DNA of 53,183 nucleotides from Polyangiaceae bacterium (GTDB lineage Bacteria > Myxococcota_A > Polyangia > Polyangiales > Polyangiaceae). The position numbers and the translations under genes were made by a program. Below are positions 9,320 to 18,252 of this stretch, piece by piece. The stretch lies in contig WQYX01000024.1 in NCBI GenBank assembly GCA_009781005.1, positions 1-53,183 on the forward strand, read 5' to 3'. The notes beneath the pieces were generated by a model, which saw only the letters and a list, made by a program, of their open reading frames with translations, did not search any database and was not told where the DNA came from. Numbering within the stretch: the first letter of the stretch is position 1; each line of letters begins with the position of its first letter.

Positions 9320-10680
9320 AGGCGCCTGACGCTCGCCGCGGGGGTGACGGGAGTGACGGGCCACTCGCCGGGGCTTCCTTCTATATTGCGCTCGGAATCG
9401 GACTCATCATTTTGTTCGTCGTCCCTCATCAAATAGGCGGGGACGGCGAATTCCGATTTCAATCGCTGAGCCGATTTCTCGAGACGGGAAAGCTGGAGAG
9501 TGCTCGGTATTCGGTCGTTGGTCCGCTGCTGGCGACGCCGCTTTGGTTTCTCGGCAAAGCGCTGGGCTATACGCGAGAAGTAACGGTATTTTATAATGTA
9601 GTCCTTTTTGTCCTCGCCCTCGTGCTCCTTTCACGCGAACTCGAGGACATCGCGAGCCGCGCAACGCGGCGGCTGGTCGTCATCCTCCTCGTCTTTGCGT
9701 CGATGTTTCCGAATCACGTGACGACGTTTTATTCTGAGGTGTTCACCTCCCTCGCGGTGACGCTCGGGATCTTCTGGCTCGCGCGCGACAAAACGCTCGG
9801 GGGCTGGGCGGCGATCGTCCTCGGCGCGGTGAACACGCCGGCGAGCGTGATCGGCGTCGCGGCGATCGCGGCGCGCATGACGTGGCGAACCAAGAGGCTC
9901 GCGCACCTCGCTGCGCCGATCGTCGTCTTCCTCCTCACGCACGTCGAGTCGTGGATCGTGCGCGGGAGCTTCTTTCACACGGGCTACGAAGGTGACGCCG
10001 GTCCCAAGACGGCTCTGCCCTACTCCGGATTGCCAGGTTTCAGCTATCCGTTCGCGCTCGGCCTCATGGCGATTTTTCTATCGTTCGGCAAAGGCCTCAT
10101 CTTCTTCGCGCCGGGGATGTTCTTCCCACCCGCGGCAGGAACATCGGAGCGTCTGCGCTGGATCCACAGGACGCTGCTCGCGTTCGGCGCTGGGCTCATC
10201 GTCGTCTACGCGCGCTGGTGGGCCTGGTACGGTGGCTCTTTTTGGGGGCCGCGCTTCTTCCTCGTCTTCTCGATCCCCGCATGCATCGCGCTCGCCACGA
10301 ACCTCGCCGAGCCGCGTAACGAGCGGCGCGCGCCTTGGCGGACGCTCCTCCTCGCTTTCGTCACGCTCCTGTCTTTCTGGGTTGGCGTCAATGGAATCAT
10401 CTTCGATCAGACCGGGCTCCGCATCTGCACCGAGAACGGCTGGGAGCTCGAAGCGTTCTGTTACTACGTGCCCGAGATGAGCGTGCTCTGGCATCCGCTG
10501 GTCGACTTTGAATCGGCGTCGTACCCGAAGACGCGCGTGCTCGCGGTGTTCATATGCATCGTGTGGATGCTCATCGGCGTGTGGACGGCGCGCGATCTGC
10601 TCGCGAGCCTTGGATGCTCCCTTCGCGAACGTGCGGCCACGATCCGCACGGCGTTGACCGATCTGCTCCGACAACGCTAG
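9316..10680 (+). CDS. Polytopic membrane protein, putative lipid-linked-sugar glycosyltransferase
   Basis: 454 residues with about 9-10 hydrophobic segments, the first at [15 protein letters not shown] and the last near [16 protein letters not shown]. Between TM1 and TM2 is an acidic stretch ([18 protein letters not shown]), the position where GT-C glycosyltransferases carry catalytic acids. [17 protein letters not shown] segment lies in the second half. I do not recognise a named family. Its GTG start overlaps the GT2 stop codon (GTGA). The context suggests it uses polyprenyl-phosphate sugar made by the upstream gene. The stop codon is followed directly by palindromic tandem repeats. Confidence 0.7.
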   Translation: MKAPDARRGGDGSDGPLAGASFYIALGIGLIILFVVPHQIGGDGEFRFQSLSRFLETGKLESARYSVVGPLLATPLWFLGKALGYTREVTVFYNVVLFVLALVLLSRELEDIASRATRRLVVILLVFASMFPNHVTTFYSEVFTSLAVTLGIFWLARDKTLGGWAAIVLGAVNTPASVIGVAAIAARMTWRTKRLAHLAAPIVVFLLTHVESWIVRGSFFHTGYEGDAGPKTALPYSGLPGFSYPFALGLMAIFLSFGKGLIFFAPGMFFPPAAGTSERLRWIHRTLLAFGAGLIVVYARWWAWYGGSFWGPRFFLVFSIPACIALATNLAEPRNERRAPWRTLLLAFVTLLSFWVGVNGIIFDQTGLRICTENGWELEAFCYYVPEMSVLWHPLVDFESASYPKTRVLAVFICIVWMLIGVWTARDLLASLGCSLRERAATIRTALTDLLRQR

Positions 10681-10685
10681 CCCGA

Positions 10686-10871
10686 GTCGGTCGCGACCGA
10701 CCTTTTTGACCCCCTTGGGCTCCTTTGGGTCGGTCGCGACCGACCTTTTTGAACCCCTGGGCTCCTTTGGGTTGGTTGCAACCGACTCATTCGAGGGTTC
10801 GGGGTTCTTTGGGTCGGTCGAAACTGGCACCTTTCGACCCTGCTTGCGTTTCTGGGTCGGTCACGACCAGT
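10686..10871. repeat. Five-unit tandem array of a 42-43 bp palindromic repeat
   Basis: Units begin at 10686, 10729, 10771, 10813 and 10856 (spacings 43, 42, 42, 43). Units 1 and 2 carry the perfect palindrome GGTCGGTCGCGACCGACC followed by TTTTTGA-CCCC-TGGGCTCCTTTG. Unit 3 changes it to GTTGGTTGCAACCGAC, in which a C-to-T on one arm is matched by a G-to-A on the other. Units 4 and 5 are more degraded. It fills the whole gap between two convergent genes. A 14-residue peptide repeat can be read on the minus strand, but the uneven unit length argues that the DNA palindrome is what matters. Confidence 0.85.
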
Positions 10872-11639
10872 TCATGTGACCGGGGGAAGCGGCTCGGTCG
10901 AGGCCGGTTCTTCGGCTGGTTCGGTTGGCTTGGCCTTCTTCACGCTTCGAACTTTGAGGCGCAAATCTGCGATGGGAGCGAGGGCACCCTGGGCAACCTT
11001 TGCCGCGAGATCTTCGTTCTCTACGGCCACCACGAGAAGCTTGGCATACGTGAGCAGCGCCGCGCGCGTCTCGCGCAGCGGTTCGGCCAAGGATTCGGGT
11101 GCGATCGCCGCAGGCTTCGCCTTCGTGATGCCGAGCCCGGCTCCATAGGCTGCGTGCCGCGCGCGCACCTGCGCAAGGAAAGGCGCTCCAGCGAAATGAT
11201 CGATTTTGCTCGCGATCCCCTGCTCGGCGATGCGCTGGAAAATAGCAGCTCCCTCTGCCCACTGGTTTGCATATGGCAGCGTGAGAAATCCCATTCCGTG
11301 AGGAAAGAGCGTGCGGTGAATCTCGTCGGCTTCTGCCTGATCGCTCGCGAATTCCGGCGGCAGATCGGCATACATGGATAGCCGTCGCTCGAGGGCATGC
11401 CATGCGCGATCCATCGCGATATCGAGTGTGCGCGTGTTGATCTTCTCTTGCGTCGGCGCGATAGCGGCATGGATGGTTCGGAGTATCTCACCCTTTTGCC
11501 GTAATCGTTTGAGGGCTTTCGTTGCTGGTGGGTAGTTCACTCCCTTGCTTGCGGTAATCGTAGCGCGCACCAGTGCCACCGTGCCCCCGGCGGAAGTTTG
11601 CGGGATTGTTTTGTAGAGACTCGCGTCGAAACCGGTCAT
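10872..11639 (-). CDS. Uncharacterised protein with Lys/Pro/Glu-rich tail
   Basis: 255 residues, function not recognised. The N-terminus (GFDASLYKTIPQTSAGGTVALVRAT) is followed by a predicted helical body (RAWHALERRLSMYADLP, ANQWAEGAAIFQRIAEQGI, GAPFLAQVRARHAAYGAGLG). A disordered tail from about residue 225 (VRSVKKAKPTEPAEEPASTEPLPPVT) resembles a nucleic-acid or protein-binding tail. There is no signal peptide or membrane segment. ATG 11639 is chosen over the longer frame because upstream residues come from a GNAT pseudogene region. It may belong with the accessory island rather than the core genome. Confidence 0.65.
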   Translation of the reverse strand: MTGFDASLYKTIPQTSAGGTVALVRATITASKGVNYPPATKALKRLRQKGEILRTIHAAIAPTQEKINTRTLDIAMDRAWHALERRLSMYADLPPEFASDQAEADEIHRTLFPHGMGFLTLPYANQWAEGAAIFQRIAEQGIASKIDHFAGAPFLAQVRARHAAYGAGLGITKAKPAAIAPESLAEPLRETRAALLTYAKLLVVAVENEDLAAKVAQGALAPIADLRLKVRSVKKAKPTEPAEEPASTEPLPPVT

Positions 11640-11715
11640 TCGTTGTGCCTCGCATCTAGGGTGGTACAGCGGATGAATGCACTGTAACAAATTGGGCGGG
11701 CGGGACACCATTCTT

Positions 11716-11845
11716 CCTTGATCCTGTTGCGATGTCGCGTCCGGCCGACGACCGTTGCGGCCACGAGAACAAACATGGCGTTCGGCTTTCTCCGGACATC
11801 GAGTGACTCGACGCGCAAGTCCTTCACGGTGCTCGTGGCCACCGT
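11716..11845 (-). pseudogene. Internally deleted GNAT acetyltransferase remnant
   Basis: Reading leftward, the minus strand gives TVKDLRVESLDV then RRKPNAMFVLV. These match residues 4-14 and 42-52 of the intact GNAT at 7029-7565 (AVKDLRVEPLDV, RRKANAVFVLV). An 81-base segment between two short repeats (gatgt/gacgt) is missing. Beyond it, CCTGTTGCGATGTCGCG matches the intact gene's acetyl-CoA-loop region (CCTGTTGCGACGTCGCG), so a second deletion removed the middle of the gene. This explains most of the otherwise gene-free 351 bases from 11640 to 11990; I see nothing else there except the leader of the next gene. Confidence 0.8.
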
Positions 11846-11990
11846 GGTGGGCTTCTTGCTGCATTCACCCATGCCCTCAACACATGGTGCGTTCGCTGGA
11901 CGTACGCATCAACCGAAAATCGTGACTGCTGGGGAGTCGATCTGGATTTTAGTTCAGTAGTTGTGCTAGGCGGCAGTTCAGAGGCGATTT

Positions 11991-12905
11991 TTGAAGGACG
12001 TTGAGCGCGAATGGCTCCAGATGAAGTTCAACGGCGCCTTCAACGGGAAGCGTGGGGCAGCATTTCAGGACTGGTTCGCCGACATTATGGCCGCCGCACA
12101 TCCGGGTGATTTTCAACGTGTACGCCCGTACGGCAAGCGCGGTGATTTGAAGTGCGATGGCTTCCTTCGTTCGAGAGGAATTGTGTACCAGTCGTATGCG
12201 CCTCGAGATGTGAAACTGAAGGAGCTCCTGAAGAAAATTGCGACCGACTTCGCAGGAGCGAAGGAGCATTGGAAGACGGAGATGAAAGGGTGGACGTTCG
12301 TCCACAATGATCCGGAGGGCCTGCCCGCAGACGCAGTCAAGTTGATCGAAGCGCTCCGTGCCGATCATCCATCGTTGACGTTCGCCGAGCTCACTTACGA
12401 AGGGCTCGAAACCCTCGTCCTTGAGTTGCCAGAGCCGGATCGTGTTCGACTCTTCGGGCGCCCACCAACCAGAAAGGACTTTGATACGCTTGGCTTCGAA
12501 GAGCTCGCAGTTGTGTTGGCTTACCTCGCTACCGCGGCAGCACCGACCGTCGATATCGAGATCAAACCGGTCTCGCCTAAGAAGCTTGAGGCGAACGCGT
12601 TGTCGGACGCAGCGGCAGGGTATCTAAGACTCGGCCGGCAGCGCGAACCACTCGTCGAGGAATACTTTGTGAAACATCCAAATCCATCATTCGGTGAGGA
12701 CGTAGCCAACGCCTTCCGTTGCGAATATCAGCGCTTGCGAGCGCTGAACTATAACGCAGACAAAGTTTTCGCTGCCCTACAGGAGTTCTCGAGTGGCAAT
12801 ACACGTGGAGATCCAAACCACGAAGCCGCTGTATTATCGGTGCTCTCGTATCTGTTTGAACGGTGCGACATCTTCGAGTCGCCGGCCGAGATGGAGACAA
12901 GATGA
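11991..12905 (+). CDS. ABC-3C system effector-type protein with N-terminal nuclease-like domain
   Basis: 304 residues, first gene of a three-gene ABC-three-component (ABC-3C) cassette. The N-terminal 70 residues (KRGAAFQDWFADIM, then YGKRGDLKCDGFL and VYQSYAP) look like a restriction-endonuclease-type fold with candidate acidic residues Asp52 and Asp56 and Gln67 on the next strand; that assignment is inference. The middle and C-terminal part (about 70-300) is the helical region that contacts the other components in this class. TTG 11991 is preferred because GAGG lies 6 bases upstream; ATG 12021 is the alternative. Its stop codon overlaps the next start (ATGA). Confidence 0.75.
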   Translation: MKDVEREWLQMKFNGAFNGKRGAAFQDWFADIMAAAHPGDFQRVRPYGKRGDLKCDGFLRSRGIVYQSYAPRDVKLKELLKKIATDFAGAKEHWKTEMKGWTFVHNDPEGLPADAVKLIEALRADHPSLTFAELTYEGLETLVLELPEPDRVRLFGRPPTRKDFDTLGFEELAVVLAYLATAAAPTVDIEIKPVSPKKLEANALSDAAAGYLRLGRQREPLVEEYFVKHPNPSFGEDVANAFRCEYQRLRALNYNADKVFAALQEFSSGNTRGDPNHEAAVLSVLSYLFERCDIFESPAEMETR

Positions 12906-13141
12906 TCCTCCCGACAAAGCATCTCCGAGAGGATCGAGCGCTTCTCACCGTCGGAGCCGAGTTGCTCGATGGTCTACGCGAGCCCAAAACGGTGTCCCGT
13001 TTGTGGAGCGACTTCAGCAATGAACGCTCAAGCGGCGCGAGTCCAGTGACCTACGATTGGTTCGTATTGGCACTCGACCTTCTGTATTTGATTGGAGCGA
13101 TCGAGTTTGCACGCGGACGTGTCCGCAAGGTGCCTCAATGA
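12902..13141 (+). CDS. ABC-3C system middle component
   Basis: 79 residues. The opening MILPTKHLREDRALLTVGAE, the central LWSDFSN helix and VTYDWFVLALDLLYLIGAIE match what I recall of the small 'middle component 6' of ABC-3C systems. These small winged-helix-like proteins bridge the ABC ATPase and the effector. It overlaps both neighbours by ATGA, so all three proteins are translationally coupled and probably made in fixed ratio. The length agrees with the family. Confidence 0.82.
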   Translation: MILPTKHLREDRALLTVGAELLDGLREPKTVSRLWSDFSNERSSGASPVTYDWFVLALDLLYLIGAIEFARGRVRKVPQ

Positions 13142-14904
13142 TCCGATCCGTCACGAGCTCGCTCAACTCATTCAAAGCATTGCGCTTTCAGGGGGGTCTG
13201 GACATCATCCTCGCGCAAAAGAGTCCAGGTGCTAGCGATCGTCAGACGAGGAACGGTGCGGGAAAAACGAGCTTTGTAGAACTCGTACATTTCCTGATGG
13301 GAGGGAACTGCGGACTCGAACACTTTCTCCAAGAAGATGCGCTTGCAGCTCACTCGTACGCAATTGACTTTGACCTCGGGCCATCTCCAACTCAAGTGGA
13401 ACGAGCACCAACCGAAAAGTCTCGCGTGGTCGTCATGGGCGGCGAAGATACAGCGTGGCCGCGCACCCCGAAGCTCGATAAAAAAACCGGGCATCTTATC
13501 TTGAAGAACAGCGATTGGGGGGTCGTACTCGGAACCAAGATGTTCAGGTTGCCCGCCGACGATGAAGACGACGAGACGTGTCGGTTCGGACCAAGCTTTC
13601 GTTCGCTCTTTTCCTACTTTGCCCGGCGGCAGAATGCTGGAGGCCTCGTTTCGCCTGAGAAGCAGTCCGAAAAGCAGCAGCCATACGATCAGCAGGTAGC
13701 GCTCTCGTACCTGCTTGGTCTTGACGCAAGCATTCCGCAGCAACTTCAGGAAGTCCGACAGCGCGAGAAGGCACTGAATGAGGTTCGCAAGGCGGCCAAG
13801 GAGGGAGCCTTCGGCGAGTTCGTGCCACGTGCTGCCGATCTCCGAACAAAGCTAACAGTGCACGAGGCACATCTGAACCGGCTCCGCGAGCAACTCGCCA
13901 CATTCCACGTCGTCCCGAAGTACCGCCAGCTTGAAGAGGAGGGCGCGGAGATCACCAAACATCTCTCCGAACTCGTCAACGATAATCAGGTGGACCGCGA
14001 GCTCAGTCGCCGCCTCCAAGAGTCGATGCAGACAGAAACGCCTCCTCAGTTTGCGGACGTGCGCCGGGCCTACGGTGAGGCGGGCATCGTACTTTCTGGG
14101 CTCATTCAGAAGCGCTTCGAGGAGGTGCAACGCTTCCACAAATCGATCGTGGAGAATAGGCGCTCGCACCTTCAAGCCGAGATGGTTGCTGCCGAGCATC
14201 GAATACAGGAACGGGACTACGAAAAGGAACGGCTCGATCAGCGCCGCGCCGAGATTATGAGTATTCTGAAGTCTGGTGGTGCTCTCGAACAATTTACAAA
14301 GCTTCAGGGAGAGTTCGGTCGTCTCGAAGCGCAGACGGAGACGCTTCGAAAGCGGTTCGAAGCGGCAGAAACGCTTGAGCGGAAAGGAGCTCGGCTAGAA
14401 GTCGAACGTGCCCGCCTTCATCAGCGATTAAAGGACGACCATCACGAGCAGAAAGTGGCGATCGAAGAGGCGATCCTAGCCTTCGAGGACTTGTCCAACG
14501 CTCTCTGTGAGAAGGCCGGCAGCCTCACTGTGAGTGACACACCGAACGGACCGAGCTTCGAGGTCACGATCGAGGGTTCGCGAAGCAAAGGGATCAACAA
14601 CATGCAGATCTTCTGCTTCGACATGATGCTGATGGAGCTGTGTGCTCGGCGACAGATGGGCCCTGGATTTCTGATTCACGACTCCCACCTCTTCGATGGC
14701 GTCGACGGACGCCAGATCGCGCATGCTCTAGAGGTCGGTGCGGATCGAGCATCGAAATTAGGCTTTCAGTATATCGTTACCATGAATGAGGATGCAGTTC
14801 CCCGCTCGGAGTTCCGAAAGTCCTTCAACTTTGACGAGCATGTCGTGGGCACTCGCCTCACCGATGCCGTTGATGGCAGCCTTTTCGGTGTCCGCTTCGA
14901 GTAG
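13138..14904 (+). CDS. ABC-3C system SMC-like ABC ATPase (DUF2326-type)
   Basis: 588 residues. Walker A is NGAGKTS (39-45) within RNGAGKTSFVELVHFLMGG. A long coiled coil covers about 215-480 (LRTKLTVHEAHLNRLREQLA, LEAQTETLRKRFEAAETLER). The C-terminal lobe is the DUF2326 type: SKGINNMQIFCFDMMLMELC, GPGFLIHDSHLFDGVDGRQ (Walker B/D-loop region) and ITMNEDAVP-like ending IVTMNEDAVP. It resembles RecN/SMC ATPases and is expected to sense nucleic acid ends or phage-related structures and gate the effector. Base composition is visibly less GC-rich than the flanking core genes, as expected for a mobile defence locus. Confidence 0.85.
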   Translation: MIRSVTSSLNSFKALRFQGGLDIILAQKSPGASDRQTRNGAGKTSFVELVHFLMGGNCGLEHFLQEDALAAHSYAIDFDLGPSPTQVERAPTEKSRVVVMGGEDTAWPRTPKLDKKTGHLILKNSDWGVVLGTKMFRLPADDEDDETCRFGPSFRSLFSYFARRQNAGGLVSPEKQSEKQQPYDQQVALSYLLGLDASIPQQLQEVRQREKALNEVRKAAKEGAFGEFVPRAADLRTKLTVHEAHLNRLREQLATFHVVPKYRQLEEEGAEITKHLSELVNDNQVDRELSRRLQESMQTETPPQFADVRRAYGEAGIVLSGLIQKRFEEVQRFHKSIVENRRSHLQAEMVAAEHRIQERDYEKERLDQRRAEIMSILKSGGALEQFTKLQGEFGRLEAQTETLRKRFEAAETLERKGARLEVERARLHQRLKDDHHEQKVAIEEAILAFEDLSNALCEKAGSLTVSDTPNGPSFEVTIEGSRSKGINNMQIFCFDMMLMELCARRQMGPGFLIHDSHLFDGVDGRQIAHALEVGADRASKLGFQYIVTMNEDAVPRSEFRKSFNFDEHVVGTRLTDAVDGSLFGVRFE

Positions 14905-14981
14905 TGAAGCTGTGCGAGACCTCGTATACGCGTTGACCGCGTCAACTGCGCCTACAGCCCGGAAGGGAGCCCAAAATTCAG

Positions 14982-15055
<74 letters not shown>

Positions 15056-15100
15056 GTAAAACTGGCAGAGATTACACGCAGTCGCGTGTGCACGCAATCA

Positions 15101-15820
15101 TCAGAGCTTGCCGAGTGCTGATTCGGCGCGCAGCCGCCACACGACACCGAGCGCCTCGACAAAGATCCTTCGACTCATTTTCGATTTGCCGGCTGCGCGG
15201 TCAACAAAGACAATGGGTACTTCTTTTACGCGCATGCCCTTGCGTAGCGCTCGATACGTCATTTCAATCTGAAAAGAATATCCGTTCGAATGAATTGTAT
15301 CGATATCAATGGCTTCGAGGGCGCGCCGCGAAAATGCCTTATAGCCACTCGTGAGATCTTTGACCCTCAAACCAAGAATGCTGCGCGAGTAAAGCGAGCC
15401 GCCCTTGGAGATCACGTGACGGCCAAGACCCCAGCCCTCCACACCGCCGCCGGGGATGTTGCGCGATCCAATGACGACATCGACTCCATCGTCGAGCGCC
15501 TGCACGAAGGCAGGCAGGTATTTCGCGTCGTGAGACAGGTCAGCATCCATCTCGAAAAAGCGATCGTAGCCCTCGGCCAACCCGCGCTTGAATGCCTGGA
15601 TGTACGCCGTTCCGAGGCCAAGTTTGCCCGCGCGATGCATCACGTGGACGTGCAGATCCTTGCTCGCAATCTCGTCGGCGATGGCGCCCGTGCCATCGGG
15701 GGAGTCGTCATCGACGATCATCAGATGCGCTTCGGGACAAGCCGAACGTACTCTGTCGACGAAGCGGGGCAGGTTGTCTTTTTCGTTGTAAGTCGGGGTG
15801 ACGATAAGAGTCTTTGCCAT
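15101..15820 (-). CDS. Polyprenol monophosphomannose synthase (GT2, DPM1 type)
   Basis: 239 residues: LIVTPTYNEKDNLPRFV at the start, MIVDDDSPDGTG, AGKLGLGTAYIQAF, FEMDADLSHD (metal-binding DAD), VIGSRNIPGGGVEGWG, DLTSGYKAFSRRAL, NGYSFQIEMTYRA and RAAGKSKMS. The whole set of soluble Ppm1/DPM1 signatures is present, so it transfers mannose from GDP-mannose to a polyprenyl phosphate at the cytoplasmic membrane face. There is no membrane domain. It stands alone on the minus strand, downstream of an OsmC gene with a 72-base gap. Confidence 0.9.
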   Translation of the reverse strand: MAKTLIVTPTYNEKDNLPRFVDRVRSACPEAHLMIVDDDSPDGTGAIADEIASKDLHVHVMHRAGKLGLGTAYIQAFKRGLAEGYDRFFEMDADLSHDAKYLPAFVQALDDGVDVVIGSRNIPGGGVEGWGLGRHVISKGGSLYSRSILGLRVKDLTSGYKAFSRRALEAIDIDTIHSNGYSFQIEMTYRALRKGMRVKEVPIVFVDRAAGKSKMSRRIFVEALGVVWRLRAESALGKL

Positions 15821-15892
15821 CGTACGAAGGGCCGGTGGAGATCCGGATGCCTTCTAGCACTTTTTTCGCGGTGCCGCGGAGAGTCGCAAACG

Positions 15893-16306
15893 CTAAACCA
15901 CCACGACGTCGAACGACGGAGCTGCGGTGATCGTCTTCTTGACCTTGCAACCCTCGGCGGCGCGCGCAACGGCCGTGCGATATTTCTCCGGGAAGTCGCG
16001 AGGCAACGTGATCTCGATCGTGATTCGCTTGGGAAGCTTCGTGGTTTCGTCGACCTCGACGTGCTGCCGAAGCCCGAGGCCCGTCGTGTCGAGATTGCGT
16101 GACTGGCAGAAGCCGAGCACGAAAATGCCGGCGCATGTCGCGAGCGACGCAAGGAAAAGATCGAACGGCCCGGCCGCGCTGCCGTTGCCACCTGCTTCGA
16201 CGGGTTGGTCGGTGTGAACCACATACGGCCCGACTTGAGCATCAACGCGTTTGCCGCCAGGAAATGTGACGAGGATGTCTTGCATGGGATCGTTGAGAGC
16301 CAGCAT
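15893..16306 (-). CDS. OsmC-family peroxide/thiol-stress protein
   Basis: 137 residues with FPGGKRVDAQVG, the GGNGSAAGPFDLFLASLATCAGIFV helix carrying one reactive cysteine, and the second cysteine in ARAAEGCKVKKTI. That Cys pair and spacing are typical of the OsmC/Ohr family, which reduces organic hydroperoxides. The FCQSRNLD insertion is common in the 'OsmC-like' branch rather than classical Ohr. An in-frame ATG at 16285 (MQDILVTFPGG) may be the true start, as family members begin there. It diverges from the GAF histidine kinase with 66 bases between. Confidence 0.87.
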   Translation of the reverse strand: MLALNDPMQDILVTFPGGKRVDAQVGPYVVHTDQPVEAGGNGSAAGPFDLFLASLATCAGIFVLGFCQSRNLDTTGLGLRQHVEVDETTKLPKRITIEITLPRDFPEKYRTAVARAAEGCKVKKTITAAPSFDVVVV

Positions 16307-16372
16307 ACCGCCGAAAGGATTCGTAGCGAGAAGGTCGCGCTCGGTGCAGGTGAATCCGAGTAGAATCGCCAG

Positions 16373-18247
16373 GTGGCATTGAAATCCCTGCGTCCGCCTG
16401 GAGCCTCTGAGACGCGCGGTTCGGTCGTGCCCAAGGCGCGACCGTCATCGCCGGCGGTGTCGGCTCGCGACGCTTCGCTCGTGCGCTTGGAAGGAGAGCT
16501 CGCCCATGAGCGACGTGTCGGCGTCGCCTTGCGCGAAGTGGGGCTCGCGCTCGGGACGACGCTCGATCTCGATCGGCTGCTCGAATTGATCCTCCAGAAG
16601 ATCAATGACGCGATCGAAGCCGACCGCGCGACCTTGTATCTGCTCGACGAGCGAACGAGCGATCTCGTCTCGCGCATCGTCCAGGGTGGTGAGGTGCGCG
16701 CCATTCGACTGAAGTTGGGCCAGGGCATCGCAGGCCAGGTTGCCCAAACTGAGAAAGCCATCCTCGTCAACGCGGCCTACGACGATCCTCGGTTCAACCC
16801 CGAGCTCGACATGCTCACGGGTTACCGCACGAGGTCCATTCTCGCCGTGCCCATGAAAAATCTCATGGGCCGCACCATCGGCGTCATTCAAGTTCTCAAC
16901 AAGCGCTCAGGCGACTTCACCGACCAGGACGCCGTCGTGCTCGCCGCACTCGCAACGCAAGCGGCGATCGCGATCGACAACTCGCGTCTGCTCCTGTCCG
17001 TCACGCAGAAGAACGCCGAGCTGCTCGACATCAAAGAGCAGCTCGAACACCGCGTGCAGGATCTCAAACTCCTCTTCGACCTCGAGAGCGCGATGGGGCG
17101 CGCTGCGTCTCTCGACGAGCTCTTCACGGGCGTTCTGACCGAAGCACTGCGCACCACCGGAGCCGTGGCCGGGGCGTTCGCGATGAAGCCATCGATCGGC
17201 GACGTCGTGCACGCCTACGTGATGCGCCACGATCATCCGCGGCTCGTGCGCTCGCCGATGAAAGCGGGCTCGGGCTTTACCTTGGCCGCCATGACCGAAG
17301 GCGACATCATTTTCACGAACGACGCGCAGAGCCATCCGAACCACGATCCGTCGCTCGATGCGCTGCTCGGCGAACCGTGTGAGGCCTGCATTGCCGTGCC
17401 GCTCGAGGGCGAAGACGGCGAAGCGATGGGCGCCATTGCGCTCTACAACAAGATTCCAACCGAGCGCGGCAAGGTCTTTACCGAGGAAGACCGCGCACTG
17501 ATGTTGCTCATCGCCGCAAACGCATCGACTGCCGTTCGCCTGCAACTCGCGCGCGAAACGCGCGAGCGCGAGGAGCGCCTGGCCACCATCGGGCGCCTGC
17601 TCTCGGGCGTCATCCACGATCTCAAGACGCCGCTCGGCGTGATCAGCGGGTACGTGCAGCTCATGGCGGCCGCCGACAAGCGCGCGGTGCGCGAGGAGTA
17701 CGCCGAGCTCGCGCTCACCCAGTTCGATCATATCGGCGCCATGCAGCGCGACGTGCTCGAGTTCGCGCGCGGCGAGAAGAGCATCCTCATTCGAAAGGTG
17801 TATCTTGCAAAGTTCTTCGCCGAGATCAAAGAGCAGCTCCAAACCGAGCTCGCGCGCGCCGGCGTGGAGCTCGTCATCGAACTCGGCGACCGAGGCACGG
17901 CGCGCTTCGACGAGGGCAAGATCACGCGCGTCATCCACAATCTCGCGCGCAATGCGGCTGACGCGATGGCCGACAAGGGCGGAAAGTTCATCATCAAGGT
18001 TACGCGCGAACGTCGCGGCGACGGTGAAGCCTTGGTCTTGACGTTCTCGGACACCGGGCCAGGCATCCCAAGAGAGATCGAACACCGGCTCTTTCAATCG
18101 TTCGTCACGAGCGGGAAAAAAGGCGGCACCGGCCTCGGCCTCGCCATCACACGGCGCATCGCCGAGGAGCACGGCGGAACGATCACCGTGCACTCGTCGA
18201 GCAAAGGCGCAACCTTTAAGTTGCGCCTCCCGCAAACCGAGGTCTGA
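16373..18247 (+). CDS. Soluble sensor histidine kinase with two GAF domains
   Basis: 624 residues from a GTG start, without membrane segments. GAF1 covers about 65-205 (ADRATLYLLDERTSDL, LKLGQGIAGQVAQT, GRTIGVIQVLNKR) and GAF2 about 245-390 (more divergent). A short coiled linker (RETREREERLATIGRL) leads to HisKA with SGVIHDLKTPLG (His415), N-box HNLARNAADAM, FSDTGPGIP, the SFVTSGKKGGTGLGLAI lid and G2 box. There is no receiver domain and no regulator gene beside it, so it is an orphan kinase. The next gene, an L,D-transpeptidase, begins 5 bases after the stop codon, which suggests co-transcription. Confidence 0.9.
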   Translation: MALKSLRPPGASETRGSVVPKARPSSPAVSARDASLVRLEGELAHERRVGVALREVGLALGTTLDLDRLLELILQKINDAIEADRATLYLLDERTSDLVSRIVQGGEVRAIRLKLGQGIAGQVAQTEKAILVNAAYDDPRFNPELDMLTGYRTRSILAVPMKNLMGRTIGVIQVLNKRSGDFTDQDAVVLAALATQAAIAIDNSRLLLSVTQKNAELLDIKEQLEHRVQDLKLLFDLESAMGRAASLDELFTGVLTEALRTTGAVAGAFAMKPSIGDVVHAYVMRHDHPRLVRSPMKAGSGFTLAAMTEGDIIFTNDAQSHPNHDPSLDALLGEPCEACIAVPLEGEDGEAMGAIALYNKIPTERGKVFTEEDRALMLLIAANASTAVRLQLARETREREERLATIGRLLSGVIHDLKTPLGVISGYVQLMAAADKRAVREEYAELALTQFDHIGAMQRDVLEFARGEKSILIRKVYLAKFFAEIKEQLQTELARAGVELVIELGDRGTARFDEGKITRVIHNLARNAADAMADKGGKFIIKVTRERRGDGEALVLTFSDTGPGIPREIEHRLFQSFVTSGKKGGTGLGLAITRRIAEEHGGTITVHSSSKGATFKLRLPQTEV

Positions 18248-18252
18248 GACGC

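Noticed and set aside
10078..10830. Minus-strand frame encoding a 14-residue repeat (VATDPKEPKG-type)
   Set aside because: It runs antisense through the membrane-protein gene, and the repeat spacing alternates between 42 and 43 bases. The palindromic DNA repeat explains the pattern better.
10686..10871. CRISPR array
   Set aside because: The units are contiguous palindromic repeats with no unique spacers, and there are no cas genes in the window.
11991..14904. Classical restriction-modification or SMC/MukBEF condensin locus
   Set aside because: No methyltransferase is present, and the small middle component plus DUF2326-type ATPase fit ABC-3C systems better.
15893..16770. Long minus-strand frame crossing the OsmC gene and the kinase gene start
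   Set aside because: Arg/Ser-rich shadow frame antisense to the GAF kinase, with no family features.
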